From: Mesorhizobium qingshengii
Lineage (GTDB): Bacteria; Pseudomonadota; Alphaproteobacteria; Rhizobiales; Rhizobiaceae
Reading direction: 5' to 3'
Length of the DNA: 64,000 nucleotides
Assembly: GCF_900103325.1 (NCBI RefSeq)
Contig: NZ_FMXM01000019.1
Location: 1-64,000 of the forward strand
The notes beneath the pieces are model-generated. The model worked only from the letters and a program-made list of their open reading frames with translations. It was not told the origin of the DNA and did no database searches. Of this stretch, positions 18,030 to 27,367 are shown piece after piece; position 1 is the first letter of the stretch; each line of letters starts with the position of its first letter. The position numbers were made by a program, and so were the translations under genes.

Positions 18030-18482
18030 ATGATCGATCGACGCGAATTTGTCGTTGCCCTGGGCGCGACGGGACTGCTTGCGGCTTGCCAGAGCGGTCC
18101 ACCAAAACCATCGGTGATCACCGTCAACGTGACCGGTGGCACCGGCATGAACCCGGGACCAGGTGGCGGCGACCGGCCCGTGACTGTCCTCGTCATGCGG
18201 CTGCGCGGCACCGGCAAGTTCAATTCAGCCGACTACTTTGCCCTGCAGGGGGATCCCGGCTCCGCGTTGGCAGGTGATCTCATCGGATCCGATCAGATCG
18301 CCGTCGGGCCAGGGAAATCCGCGTCCAAAACCATCACTGTCGAGCCGGACGCGACGGCGCTGGGCTTCGTCGCGCTGATCCGAGAACCTGGTGGCAGGAA
18401 CTGGCGGACGACCAAGTCCGTGTCGCCGGGATCAAAATTCACGATCAACGTCACGCTTGGCAGCGGCGGGATTTCCGCCTAG
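18030..18482 (+). CDS. tssJ: T6SS outer membrane lipoprotein TssJ
   Basis: 150 residues. The signal sequence MIDRREFVVALGATGLLAAC has a lipobox ending at Cys20, followed by Gln, which fits outer-membrane sorting. The mature part is a small beta-sandwich (ITVNVTGGTGMNP, VTVLVMRLRGTGKFNSADYF) as in TssJ/SciN, which links TssM to the outer membrane. Arg4-Arg5-Glu-Phe looks like a twin-arginine motif, unusual for TssJ. Some other alphaproteobacterial T6SS loci lack TssJ, so its presence matters. It is the only one in the locus. Confidence 0.92.
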   Translation: MIDRREFVVALGATGLLAACQSGPPKPSVITVNVTGGTGMNPGPGGGDRPVTVLVMRLRGTGKFNSADYFALQGDPGSALAGDLIGSDQIAVGPGKSASKTITVEPDATALGFVALIREPGGRNWRTTKSVSPGSKFTINVTLGSGGISA

Positions 18483-18504
18483 CGGCCAGGACAAGGGGAG
18501 CTCA

Positions 18505-18525
18505 ATGCAGAGAGTAGCGGCATGA
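18505..18525 (+). other. Six-codon leader ORF coupled to tssK
   Basis: AAGGGGAG precedes an ATG at 18505 that encodes MQRVAA and then stops, its TGA overlapping the tssK ATG as ATGA (18522-18525). The tssK start itself has no good ribosome-binding site, so ribosomes may reach it by termination and reinitiation. Confidence 0.35.
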
Positions 18526-19856
18526 GCGATGCAAACAGGGTGCTATGGTCCGAAGGCCTTTTCCTGCGGACCCAGCATTTCCAGCAGCAGGATCGTTTCT
18601 TCGAGGCGACGGTGCGCGGCGCGTTGCAGGCCGGGCAACTGCATACGTTCGGCTTTCAACAGCTGACGCTGGATCAGGCATTGCTCGAGGCCGGACAGAT
18701 CTCGATCCTGTCCGCGCGGGGCATCTTCCCGGACGGCACGCCGTTCTCCATCCCGGACATGATGGACGCGCCGCGACCGCTGCCGGTCACCCCGGACACG
18801 GGCGCCGGACCGGTACTGGTCGCCTTGCCGCTGGAGCCTCCCGGCGGTGTCGGCTTCGATCCGGCACACGCGGCGCCTTCCGGAGCACGATATCATGGGC
18901 GGATCGTCTCGGTGCGTGACGCGGTCCAGGGCGGTTCGGACCCCGAAGAAATCGAGATCGCCCGTCCGCAGGCTCTGCTGCTGGCGCCCGGCAAGTCGGT
19001 CGGTGGCTACACAGCCTTGCCGATAGCCGACCTCAAGGGGGTTCGAGCCGACGGCGGCGTCTCTTTGGACGAGACCTTCCTGCCGCCGACACTGGTTACC
19101 GGCGCGGTGGCCTGGTATCGGCAGTTGCTCCTGGAAGTTGTCACGGGACTCGACCAGATCGCCGAGGCGCATGGCAAGATGGTCATGGGCGGACCGGGGC
19201 GCAGCGTCGAAGATCTGCTGATGCTCAATCTCGCCAATGCGGCGCGTCCGCGGCTGGCCCACATGCTGGCGCAGGATGTCTTCCATCCCGCCGAGCTTTA
19301 CCTGGAACTTGCCGGGCTCGCCGGTTCGATGGCGACCTACGGCTCGAGCGCGCGGCGGCTGGGCGAGTTGCCCGCCTACGATCACATGGCGCCTGGCCCC
19401 GCCTATTCGGCGCTGGCGGATGCGCTGCGCTCGCTGATCCTCAGCCTGCGTTACATCGAGCCGAAATCGCGTGCGCTGCCTGTCATGCGGCACTCGACCA
19501 ATGTCTGGAAAATCCGCATCGACAATCCGAAGCTGCTGGTGGCCAGCCGGATCGTCATCCGGGTCGGATCGGAGCTGTCGGAGGACGCGCTGCGCAAGAT
19601 ATTCGTCAACCAGGCGACCGTCGGATCGGCCGACCAGTTCGAGGGCCTGTGGAAATCGCGTCTGCCCGGCATTCCGCTGAAACCGCTTCATTCCCAGCCG
19701 CGCGAGATCCCTTACGATGGCGATCGGCTTTGCCTCGAGCTGGACCAGAAGAGCGAGCACTGGGCGTCGCTGCTCGATGCCCCCGGCTTCGTCATCGGCG
19801 TTTCGGGCGTCTTGCCGAGCGAGCCGCAGGTGGACTGCTATTCGGTGAACAGGTGA
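18522..19856 (+). CDS. tssK: T6SS baseplate-membrane connector TssK
   Basis: 444 residues starting MSDANRVLWSEGLFLRTQHF, the classic TssK (ImpJ/VasE) opening, with QQQDRFFEATVR after it. Trimeric TssK resembles a phage receptor-binding protein and docks the TssFG wedges onto TssL and TssM cytoplasmic parts. With two TssL/TssM sets in the locus, this single TssK would have to serve both unless each complex is built separately. Confidence 0.97.
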   Translation: MSDANRVLWSEGLFLRTQHFQQQDRFFEATVRGALQAGQLHTFGFQQLTLDQALLEAGQISILSARGIFPDGTPFSIPDMMDAPRPLPVTPDTGAGPVLVALPLEPPGGVGFDPAHAAPSGARYHGRIVSVRDAVQGGSDPEEIEIARPQALLLAPGKSVGGYTALPIADLKGVRADGGVSLDETFLPPTLVTGAVAWYRQLLLEVVTGLDQIAEAHGKMVMGGPGRSVEDLLMLNLANAARPRLAHMLAQDVFHPAELYLELAGLAGSMATYGSSARRLGELPAYDHMAPGPAYSALADALRSLILSLRYIEPKSRALPVMRHSTNVWKIRIDNPKLLVASRIVIRVGSELSEDALRKIFVNQATVGSADQFEGLWKSRLPGIPLKPLHSQPREIPYDGDRLCLELDQKSEHWASLLDAPGFVIGVSGVLPSEPQVDCYSVNR

Positions 19857-19860
19857 GATC

Positions 19861-21183
19861 ATGAGCCGCGATGATCCTTTCGGACTGTCGGAGGATCGCG
19901 AACGCACCCGCATACGGTTGACCGGCGCGCCGATGCCGCGACCGATGGCGCCGCTCTTGCCGGGCGCCGCGGTAAAGCGGTCTCGTACTCATCCGAATGC
20001 GCTTATCAACGCATTCGCGCCCTTGCTCGAATTCGCGCCCGAGCTAGAAAGCGCGCTGCCGCCGGAGAATCCGGAAGCGTTGCGTACCCGACTGCTCGAA
20101 GAGCTGGTCCGGGCACGCGACACGGCAATGTCGGCGGGGTCTTCGATGGAGCGGGCCGACCAGGCAGCCTGGGCAGTGGCGGCGTTGCTCGACGATCTGG
20201 CTTTGAACACGCCATGGGGCGGGGCCGGCGCCTGGCCGCGGCAGCCGCTTGTCGTCATGCTGCGGGGCGATGTCGATGCCGGCACGCAGTTCTTCACGCG
20301 CCTCGACGAACTGGAGCGCCATCCCAACCGCGACCGCGAATTGCTGGAACTGCAGTATGCTTGCCTGGCACTCGGCTTCCGCGGCAAATATCGCGTGCCC
20401 GGCCGTTCGGGCGACCGCTCGCTCAATGCCGTCCGCGTGGCGGCGGCGCGCTTCCTGCGCGATGCCGACGCCGAAGGGGCGCCGCTGTCGCCAAACTGGA
20501 AGGGCGTGATCGCATCCGACGAGCCGCAGCGCTTCATCGTTCCGATCTGGGTCATGGCGCTCGGTGCGGCGGTTGTCGCCACCGCAATCCATATCGGTCT
20601 CTCGATGGGACTGAGCAGCCAGGCGGTCGAGCTTTCCGCGCTTGTTCGCGCCTTGCCGCCGCCCGAACGCGGCGACATCAGTCGTGCGTCGCCCAAGGTC
20701 GATGCCCCGCCACCGGAGAAAGTGGATTTTGCGCTGTTGCCGGAATTTCAGGCCGGGGCGCCGGCCGACCTCAAATCCGCCCTCAGCGGCACCGAGAGCG
20801 TTTCGCTGGCCAAGCTGATCATCCAGGCCTCCAACCCCGAACTGTTCCAGTCCTCGCGGCCACAACTGACCGAAGGCTTCGAACCCCTGATCGGTTCGAT
20901 CGCCAAGGTGATCATCGCCAATCAGGAGCTGATCGGAAACATCACGGTGATCGGTCATACGGACAGCGTTCCTCTGCAAAAGACCAATCCGCTGTCGACC
21001 AACCAGCGGCTGTCCGAGGCTCGCGCCCAGACGATTGCCGACATGCTGGTCCAGAACGGGGTGCCGCAGGACCGCGTCCATTCCGAGGGCCGCGCGGCCA
21101 CCGATCCAGTGGCCAACGACAGCACGCGCGAGGGCCGGGCCTTGAACCGCCGCGTCGAGGTGCTCGTCGAAAAGAGGCTTTGA
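19861..21183 (+). CDS. tssL: T6SS membrane protein TssL1 (DotU) with OmpA-like domain
   Basis: 440 residues. The cytoplasmic DotU hook domain is at about 45-215 (NALINAFAPLLEFAPELES, DDLALNTPWG, LQYACLALGFRGKYR). One transmembrane helix lies near 224-248 (IVPIWVMALGAAVVATAIHI). A periplasmic OmpA/MotB domain follows, with ITVIGHTDSVPLQ, NQRLSEARAQTIADML and GRALNRRVEVLV. It is an 'evolved' TssL that can bind peptidoglycan itself. It sits directly before tssM and has a divergent second copy at 33925. Confidence 0.96.
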   Translation: MSRDDPFGLSEDRERTRIRLTGAPMPRPMAPLLPGAAVKRSRTHPNALINAFAPLLEFAPELESALPPENPEALRTRLLEELVRARDTAMSAGSSMERADQAAWAVAALLDDLALNTPWGGAGAWPRQPLVVMLRGDVDAGTQFFTRLDELERHPNRDRELLELQYACLALGFRGKYRVPGRSGDRSLNAVRVAAARFLRDADAEGAPLSPNWKGVIASDEPQRFIVPIWVMALGAAVVATAIHIGLSMGLSSQAVELSALVRALPPPERGDISRASPKVDAPPPEKVDFALLPEFQAGAPADLKSALSGTESVSLAKLIIQASNPELFQSSRPQLTEGFEPLIGSIAKVIIANQELIGNITVIGHTDSVPLQKTNPLSTNQRLSEARAQTIADMLVQNGVPQDRVHSEGRAATDPVANDSTREGRALNRRVEVLVEKRL

Positions 21184-21184
21184 C

Positions 21185-24100
21185 ATGTTCATCCTGCGCT
21201 TCCTCTGGGCGGTTCTGACATCGCGCTGGCTCTGGACACTGATCGGCATCACGCTGCTTTCCCTGGTCATCTGGGTGTTCGGTCCGATCGTCAGGGTCGG
21301 TCCCTACGAACCGTTCGCCTCTGAAAATGTGCGCATCGTCATCATCGCGCTGCTGGTCATCTTCTGGCTGATATGGCTGATCGTCGCCCAGCGCCGGGCG
21401 ATCCGCGCCAACCGCATGTTCGTCGCCGAGATTGCAGCACCTGTGGCGGAAAAGCCGCTCAGCCCCGGCGAAGAGAACGTCGCCGCCGTGGGTGCCAAGT
21501 TCGCCGAGGTGATGGCCGAACTGAAACGCCGCAAGCTGGGCGGACGCAAGTTCCTGCGCGAGATGCCATGGTATGTGATCGTCGGGCCACCGGCCACCGG
21601 CAAGACCACGGCGTTGCGGCAGTCCGGGCTGAATTTTCCGATCGACCTCACCGACGACCTGCAGGGGGTCGGCGGCACGCGCAACTGCGACTGGTTCTTT
21701 TCCGAAAACGCGGTTCTGATCGACACCGCCGGCCGCTATGTCCAGCAGGAGAGCCAGCCCGATGTAGACGCCGCGGAATGGCTGGGCTTCCTTGACCTTT
21801 TGAAGAAGCACCGGGGCCGCCGCGCCCTCAACGGCGTGATCGTCGCGCTTTCGATCGACGTGCTTTCGGAGGGTGACGAAGCCATCAAGGCGCACGGCCG
21901 CAAGATCCGCCGCCGGTTGGCCGAGCTCAACGACCGGCTCGAAATCCGCCTTCCAGTCTATCTGATGCTGACCAAGGCCGACCTGATCAAGGGTTTCGAG
22001 GCTTTCTTCGGCGGCCTGTCCACCGCCTCGCGCGAGCAGGTATGGGGAACGACCTTCCCGCTGGATACGCGCGTGGATGCCAAGACCATCGAACGCGAGA
22101 TTTCAACGCTGGCGACGGAACTCGAGCGGCGCCTGGTGCCGCGCCTGGAGGACGAGGACAAGCTCGCCGCCCGCGCCGAGATCTTCAGATTTCCCGCCCA
22201 ACTGTCCAGCCTGTCCGAACCGATCCAGGTGCTGGTCGAGGCGATGTTCGGCGAAAGCCGGTATGAAGAGGCAGCCTGGCTGCGTGGCCTCTATCTGACA
22301 TCGGCGACGCAGGAAGGGGCTCCCATCGACCGGCTGACCGCAGCGCTGTCGTCGTCCTTCGGCCTTCCGCCACGGCGGGCCCTGCCCGCGCCAAGGGTCG
22401 AGAAACGCAGCTTCTTCCTGAAGAACCTGCTCACCGAGGTCATCTTCAGGGAAGCCGGGCTCGGCACGTTCGACCCGCTGGCGCAACGCCGCCGCGCCTG
22501 GATCTGGCGCGGCGCCGCCGCCGCATGCGCGGCGGCGGCCTTGCTGGCCGGCGGGCTGTTCACCTGGTCCTATTTCGACAACCGCAACGCGATCACGGCC
22601 CAGGCAAGCCAGTTCGAAGCGCTGCAAACGCCGCTGACATCCGTGGCCGCAATCCCGGCATCGGTGGAGCAGCCCGCCATCGACAGCGCCCTCGAAGCCA
22701 TGGACGCGGTGGCAAATGCCCGGACAGCACCGCCGGGCAGCGCCCAGGATCTGCTGGGACCATCGGCCTCGGCGGAACTGGTGCGGGCGCAGACCGACAC
22801 CTACGACCACGCCCTGCGCAACGTGCTCGAGCCACGCATGGTCGCACTGCTCGAGGCGACCATGTGGCGGCAGATCCGCGATCCGGATTTCATGCTCGGG
22901 GCACTGAAGACCTATCGCATGATGACGGGTCTGTCGCAGATGGATGCCGATTTCGCGCAGAACTGGTGGGTGAACAGCCTGCCCGAATTCGCGGCCGCGG
23001 CACCATTTCCGACCGCCGATGCCGAGGAACACCAGCTTGCCGCCATCCGCCGGATGGCGGTCGACGAAAGCTATGTCGCGCCCGACCAGGCTCTGGTCGC
23101 CGAAGCGCTGAAAACGGTGTGCACGATCTCGTTGCCCGCGCGGGCCTATAAGCAGTTGCTGGCCGATCCGGCGGTGGCCGGGCTCAAGGAGTGGATCCCG
23201 GCCAATTTCGCCGGCCCCAATGGCGGCAAGGTGTTTGCGCGGCGTTCCGACAAGACACTTCGCGTCGGCATTGCCGGAGCATTCACCTATTCCGGCTTCC
23301 ACGACGCCATTCTCGACCGCATCGACGATGTCGCCGCCCAGGCGGCGCTCGATCGCGCGGTTTTCGCCGGCGGCTGCTCGGAAAACTCCGAGACCTCGGT
23401 CTCGGCGCTGTCCGAGGATATTCTGAAGCTCTACTATGACGACTACATCGCGCAATGGGACAGCTTCCTGCGTGATATGCGGCTCGCGCCATTGACCGAT
23501 CTCAATGTCGCCAGCGAAAATCTGAAGGATCTCTCGAGTGCCGATTCAGCGCTGAAGCGGCTGCTTACGGCGGTCGTCCAGGAGACCGAACTGACGCGTT
23601 CCGACGAGGCGCCCGCCGACGACAAGGCGGCAGCCAAGGGCGCTTCCAAACTGCTCGGCAAGCTGGGCAAGCTCGGCAAGCTGGCGACAAGCGGTGCGAA
23701 GCTGCTTCCCCGCGCCGGGTCAGCAACCGAGGTGGACCTGACCGGCAATCTGGTGGCCGAACACTTCAAACCGCTCAAGAGCACCATTGCCGAGGTCGAC
23801 GGCCAGCCGCCGGCACTGGATGCCGCCGTTGTCGCGTTGACCGCGCTTTCGAACGTGCTGCAGACGGTTACCGCCAACCCCAATCCGCAGGATGCCATCA
23901 AGAAGCAGGGCGGCCTTGCCGAACTGACGGGCGCGGTCGCCAGGCAAGCACAAATCCTGCCCGACCCCATCAACAACTGGCTGGGTGGGATTGCCGGCGA
24001 CACCAGCAATTTGACCCAGAAGGCGGTCACCTCGGAGCTCAACGCCATCTGGCGGGCCGACATACTGCCTTTCTGCCAGGCAGCGCTGAACGACCGCTAT

Positions 24101-24721
24101 CCATTCAGCGCCGACAGCGCGGTGGACGTCAATGTGCGTGATTTCGCCCGCTTGTTCGGACCGGCCGGAATGATCGACGGTTTCATCAATGACCACCTGA
24201 TCAACTATGTCGACACGACCAGCCAGCCATGGAAATGGCGCGCCGATTTCGGCCTCGATCCTTCGGCGCTGGCGGCGTTCGAGCAGGCCAGGCATATCCG
24301 CGACGATCTCTTTCCCGGCGGTACAGGGCCGGTGATGAGCTTCACGCTCGAACCGAAGGACCTGTCTCCGAACGTCACGCGGGTGACGCTCAACCTCGAT
24401 GGCCAGACCCTCGTCTACTACAACAACGCGACGCGGCCACAGCCGATGACCTGGCCCGGCAAGGATGGCACCGGGGTCATCTCGCTCGCCTTCCAGCCGA
24501 TCGATGGATCGCCCGAAATCATGCTCAACGAGACCGGAAGCTGGGCATGGCTGAGGATGCTGCGCAGCGGCCGCTTCGCCGGAACGTCGCTGTCCGACGT
24601 CTACAGCCTGCGCCTGGGGACGAAAGGCATGTACGCCGATTTCGAACTCAAGGCCGCCAGCGTGGAGAACCCCTACAATTTGCAGATGTTCAAGAAATTC
24701 TCATGTCCGCCGCAGATATGA
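21185..24721 (+). CDS. tssM: T6SS membrane protein TssM1 (IcmF)
   Basis: 1178 residues. Two N-terminal transmembrane helices (about 10-35 and 49-68) are followed by a cytoplasmic NTPase-like domain with Walker A GPPATGKTT (134-142) and DTAGRYVQQ, then a third helix near 440-465, then a large periplasmic domain. The end NPYNLQMFKKFSCPPQI fits the TssM family C-terminus that contacts TssJ. The Walker A motif is intact, whereas it is degenerate in some TssM proteins. The 3' end overlaps tagF. Confidence 0.97.
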   Translation: MFILRFLWAVLTSRWLWTLIGITLLSLVIWVFGPIVRVGPYEPFASENVRIVIIALLVIFWLIWLIVAQRRAIRANRMFVAEIAAPVAEKPLSPGEENVAAVGAKFAEVMAELKRRKLGGRKFLREMPWYVIVGPPATGKTTALRQSGLNFPIDLTDDLQGVGGTRNCDWFFSENAVLIDTAGRYVQQESQPDVDAAEWLGFLDLLKKHRGRRALNGVIVALSIDVLSEGDEAIKAHGRKIRRRLAELNDRLEIRLPVYLMLTKADLIKGFEAFFGGLSTASREQVWGTTFPLDTRVDAKTIEREISTLATELERRLVPRLEDEDKLAARAEIFRFPAQLSSLSEPIQVLVEAMFGESRYEEAAWLRGLYLTSATQEGAPIDRLTAALSSSFGLPPRRALPAPRVEKRSFFLKNLLTEVIFREAGLGTFDPLAQRRRAWIWRGAAAACAAAALLAGGLFTWSYFDNRNAITAQASQFEALQTPLTSVAAIPASVEQPAIDSALEAMDAVANARTAPPGSAQDLLGPSASAELVRAQTDTYDHALRNVLEPRMVALLEATMWRQIRDPDFMLGALKTYRMMTGLSQMDADFAQNWWVNSLPEFAAAAPFPTADAEEHQLAAIRRMAVDESYVAPDQALVAEALKTVCTISLPARAYKQLLADPAVAGLKEWIPANFAGPNGGKVFARRSDKTLRVGIAGAFTYSGFHDAILDRIDDVAAQAALDRAVFAGGCSENSETSVSALSEDILKLYYDDYIAQWDSFLRDMRLAPLTDLNVASENLKDLSSADSALKRLLTAVVQETELTRSDEAPADDKAAAKGASKLLGKLGKLGKLATSGAKLLPRAGSATEVDLTGNLVAEHFKPLKSTIAEVDGQPPALDAAVVALTALSNVLQTVTANPNPQDAIKKQGGLAELTGAVARQAQILPDPINNWLGGIAGDTSNLTQKAVTSELNAIWRADILPFCQAALNDRYPFSADSAVDVNVRDFARLFGPAGMIDGFINDHLINYVDTTSQPWKWRADFGLDPSALAAFEQARHIRDDLFPGGTGPVMSFTLEPKDLSPNVTRVTLNLDGQTLVYYNNATRPQPMTWPGKDGTGVISLAFQPIDGSPEIMLNETGSWAWLRMLRSGRFAGTSLSDVYSLRLGTKGMYADFELKAASVENPYNLQMFKKFSCPPQI

Positions 24722-25245
24722 CCTCGCCCGGCTTTTACGGCAAAATGCCCGCCACCGGCGATTTCGTGACGCGACGGCTGTCGGGCGACTTTGTTCGCGG
24801 CTGGGACCGCTGGCTGGCGCAGAATCTCGTCCCACTGTTTGGCTCGGAATTTTGGCCAAGCACAACCGCGCTGCGCTTTCTGGCTGGCCCGGCTTCCTTC
24901 GGCGCATCCGCCGGCATCATTGTGCAGAGCGCCGACAGGGTTGGCAGGAAATTCCCCTTGAGCGTCGTTGCGCAGCTTTCCGAAGCCTCCATTCTGCTGG
25001 CCGACGCCGAGACGTGGTTCTCTGGGATCGAAGAAGCGGCCATCGCGGCCCAGAACGGCGAACTGACGCCCGACGAGCTGGATGCCGCGCTGGCCGGACT
25101 GCCGGTGCCTCCTGTCGAGCCGGGCGAAGAGGTCATCAGCGACATGGTGATGTGGACAGCCCGTTCGGACATTTTCGACATCGATCCGCATTCTCCGCAA
25201 GCGACGCTGGAACAGATCCTCGCCGCCAACTGGGAGACCGGCTGA
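24703..25245 (+). CDS. tagF: TagF (ImpM) T6SS accessory protein
   Basis: 180 residues. GFYGKMPATGDFVTRRL and GWDRWLAQNL are the defining TagF signature, followed by FLAGPASFGASAGIIVQSADRVGRKFPL. A later ATG at 24718 would share ATGA with the tssM1 stop and is an equally good start. TagF is a post-translational repressor that acts through Fha in Pseudomonas and with PppA-like proteins in other systems. Here it is a stand-alone protein, whereas in Agrobacterium it is fused to PppA. Confidence 0.93.
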   Translation: MSAADMTSPGFYGKMPATGDFVTRRLSGDFVRGWDRWLAQNLVPLFGSEFWPSTTALRFLAGPASFGASAGIIVQSADRVGRKFPLSVVAQLSEASILLADAETWFSGIEEAAIAAQNGELTPDELDAALAGLPVPPVEPGEEVISDMVMWTARSDIFDIDPHSPQATLEQILAANWETG

Positions 25246-26348
25246 TGCAGATCTGGAACCAGATGGGCTATCCGCACCAATTCACCATGGGCATGGACAA
25301 GGCCGGCCATGAGTGGATTGTCGTGGTCGTCAAGGGCACGTTCGATTTCCCCGCCAAGCCCGGCGGAGCGGTGCAAAAATCGGTCGAACAGGTGCCGCTG
25401 GTGATGGCCGACACACAAACCGGTGTGCCTGGCTACTCGGCCACGCTATGGGAGACCGACTTCGCCTTCCGCAAACCGCGCTGCGATATCATCGCCAATG
25501 GCTGCGCCTACGCCCCAAACGGCAGACCAGCCGAGCGCGTGCCGGTCGGCATAAAGTTGGGCAATTGGTCAAAACTGTTCGAGGTCGTCGGCCACCGCGA
25601 ATGGCGCTCCATCGGCCCGGTTTTTACCGCCACGTCGCCGCAACCCTTCCTCAAACTGCCCATCTCCTATGACGTCGCCTGGGGTGGTGTCGACAGGCTG
25701 GATCCTGAGGACAAGCTCCCCGCCAGCTACAAATACAACCCAGTTGGAACCGGTTGGTCTCGCACTAAGAACCAGCGCCTCATCCCCGGCCTGCGGCTGC
25801 CGAACACCCAGGCGGTCGGCGAAGAGATCCGCTCGCCATTCGGCGATTACAAGCCGATGAGTTTCGGGCCGATGGGTCGCGGCTGGCCGGGCCGGATCGA
25901 ATATGGCGGCACCTACGACGACAATTGGATCAAGAACATCTTTCCGTTCCTGCCGCCGGACTTCGACGAGCGCTATTTCCAGATGGCGCCCCCTGACCAG
26001 CAGATCGACCTGCCAAGAGGTGGCGAGGAGGTGCAACTCGTCAATCTGACGCAGCAAGGCCGCGAGAATTTCCCGTTGCCGAAAACCGCGCTGCCTATCA
26101 CCCTGTTCAAAGGGCAAGTAAAAGCCCTGGAGACCGAACTTCTCCCAGACACGGTCTTATTCGACCCGGAGAATCGCCGCTTCTCGCTGGTCTGGCGCGT
26201 CTCGCAGCGGATTCACCGCACTATCCTCGACTTCACCGAGTGCTGGGTGGGCCCGCCAACGGCATCGATGCTGCGCGCCCGCGCTGCCGGTCGGGATTAT
26301 ATACGCGCCGATGGAACCGCGCCCACAGAAGAAGTCGACGACGCATGA
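25245..26348 (+). CDS. DUF2169 family T6SS effector-loading protein
   Basis: 367 residues. The ATG overlaps the tagF stop by one base (TGATG), with further in-frame sequence upstream lying within tagF. It starts WNQMGYPHQFTMGMDKAGHE and contains VVKGTFDFP, YSATLWETDFAFRKPRCDI, ISYDVAWGGVD and FLPPDFDERYFQMAP, all typical of DUF2169. Family members sit beside VgrG, PAAR-like and DUF4150 genes and are thought to act as adaptors or chaperones loading effectors onto the spike. Here it is followed by a ketosynthase-like protein and a DUF4150 protein, the usual trio. Confidence 0.93.
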   Translation: MQIWNQMGYPHQFTMGMDKAGHEWIVVVVKGTFDFPAKPGGAVQKSVEQVPLVMADTQTGVPGYSATLWETDFAFRKPRCDIIANGCAYAPNGRPAERVPVGIKLGNWSKLFEVVGHREWRSIGPVFTATSPQPFLKLPISYDVAWGGVDRLDPEDKLPASYKYNPVGTGWSRTKNQRLIPGLRLPNTQAVGEEIRSPFGDYKPMSFGPMGRGWPGRIEYGGTYDDNWIKNIFPFLPPDFDERYFQMAPPDQQIDLPRGGEEVQLVNLTQQGRENFPLPKTALPITLFKGQVKALETELLPDTVLFDPENRRFSLVWRVSQRIHRTILDFTECWVGPPTASMLRARAAGRDYIRADGTAPTEEVDDA

Positions 26349-27367
26349 ACGCGGCCATCGACATCGCCTCGATAGGCATGGTCACCGCAGTCGGTCTGGA
26401 CGCACCGTCCGCCTGTGCGGCGATGCGTGCAAGGCTTGACGGCTTCCAGGAGACCCGCTTCGTCGGATCCGGCACCGATATGCTGGTCGGCGCGCCGGTG
26501 CCGTTGCCACGCAACTGGATCGGTGAGAAGCGCATGGCCCACCTCGCCGCCGGCGCAATCTGCGAGGCTTTCGAGAGCGTTCCGCAGGCTCGCGGCCAGA
26601 CCGCGCTCATCCTCTGCCTAGCGGAAAAGGACCGTCCCGGAATTGCCGTCACGGACAGCGCGCGCCTACTTCGCAATATAGCCGAGATCGTCGAAATCGA
26701 GCCTCGAATGCGCTCTCGCGTTGTCGCGCATGGCCGTCCTTCCGGACATGTTGCACTCGACCAAGCACGCAGAATGATCGTCTCGGGCGAAGCACCCTAT
26801 GTCATGATCGCAGGCGTCGACAGCTACCTGACGGCCCCCGCGATCGCCTACTATCTTGGCGAAAATCGCCTGCTTACGCCAGACAATCCAAACGGCTTCA
26901 TTCCAGGCGAGGCCGCTTCTGCCATTCTGTGCACACAGTCGCAGCGCGGCGGCTTTCGGCTCTTCGGGCTTGGCTTGTCGTCCGAGCCGGCATCGATCTA
27001 CAATACCAAGGATCTGCCCCTGCGTGGCGACGGAATGACCTCCGCCTACAGCATGGCCTTAGAAGAAACCGGCATAGAGATGAACCGGCTCGGCTATCGC
27101 ATCGCCGACCTCATCGGCGAGCAATACTGGTTCAAGCAGACTGCGCTCGCGAGTTTGCGCCTGCTGCGGGGCAGGCATGACTTCCAGGATCTCTGGTCGC
27201 CAAGTGAATCTCTTGGCAACATCGGTGCCGCCGTCGTTCCGCTGATGATTGGCGTGGCCTTCACCGCAGCGCGCAAAGGTTACGCTGCGGGAACGCCGGT
27301 GCTGATCGAAGCATCCAACGATGCGGGCGCATGCGGCGCGGCTGTTCTCGCTGCGAGGGCCGCCTGA
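26345..27367 (+). CDS. Degenerate beta-ketoacyl synthase-like (thiolase-fold) protein
   Basis: 340 residues from an ATG sharing ATGA with the previous stop. The fold is visible from IASIGMVTAVGLDAPSACAAM at the N-terminus and NPNGFIPGEAASAILC, which mirrors the ketosynthase loop around its conserved Gly-Glu. The segment where a ketosynthase carries its Cys nucleophile reads RPSGHVALDQARRMI, without a Cys. It is therefore probably not a fatty-acid enzyme but a structural partner of the DUF2169 and DUF4150 proteins, as in other T6SS islands. The stop overlaps the next start (TGATGA). Confidence 0.85.
   Translation: MNAAIDIASIGMVTAVGLDAPSACAAMRARLDGFQETRFVGSGTDMLVGAPVPLPRNWIGEKRMAHLAAGAICEAFESVPQARGQTALILCLAEKDRPGIAVTDSARLLRNIAEIVEIEPRMRSRVVAHGRPSGHVALDQARRMIVSGEAPYVMIAGVDSYLTAPAIAYYLGENRLLTPDNPNGFIPGEAASAILCTQSQRGGFRLFGLGLSSEPASIYNTKDLPLRGDGMTSAYSMALEETGIEMNRLGYRIADLIGEQYWFKQTALASLRLLRGRHDFQDLWSPSESLGNIGAAVVPLMIGVAFTAARKGYAAGTPVLIEASNDAGACGAAVLAARAA

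Noticed and set aside
26345-27367. A working fatty-acid or polyketide synthase gene
   Set aside because: The nucleophile Cys segment is missing and its neighbours are T6SS effector-loading genes.
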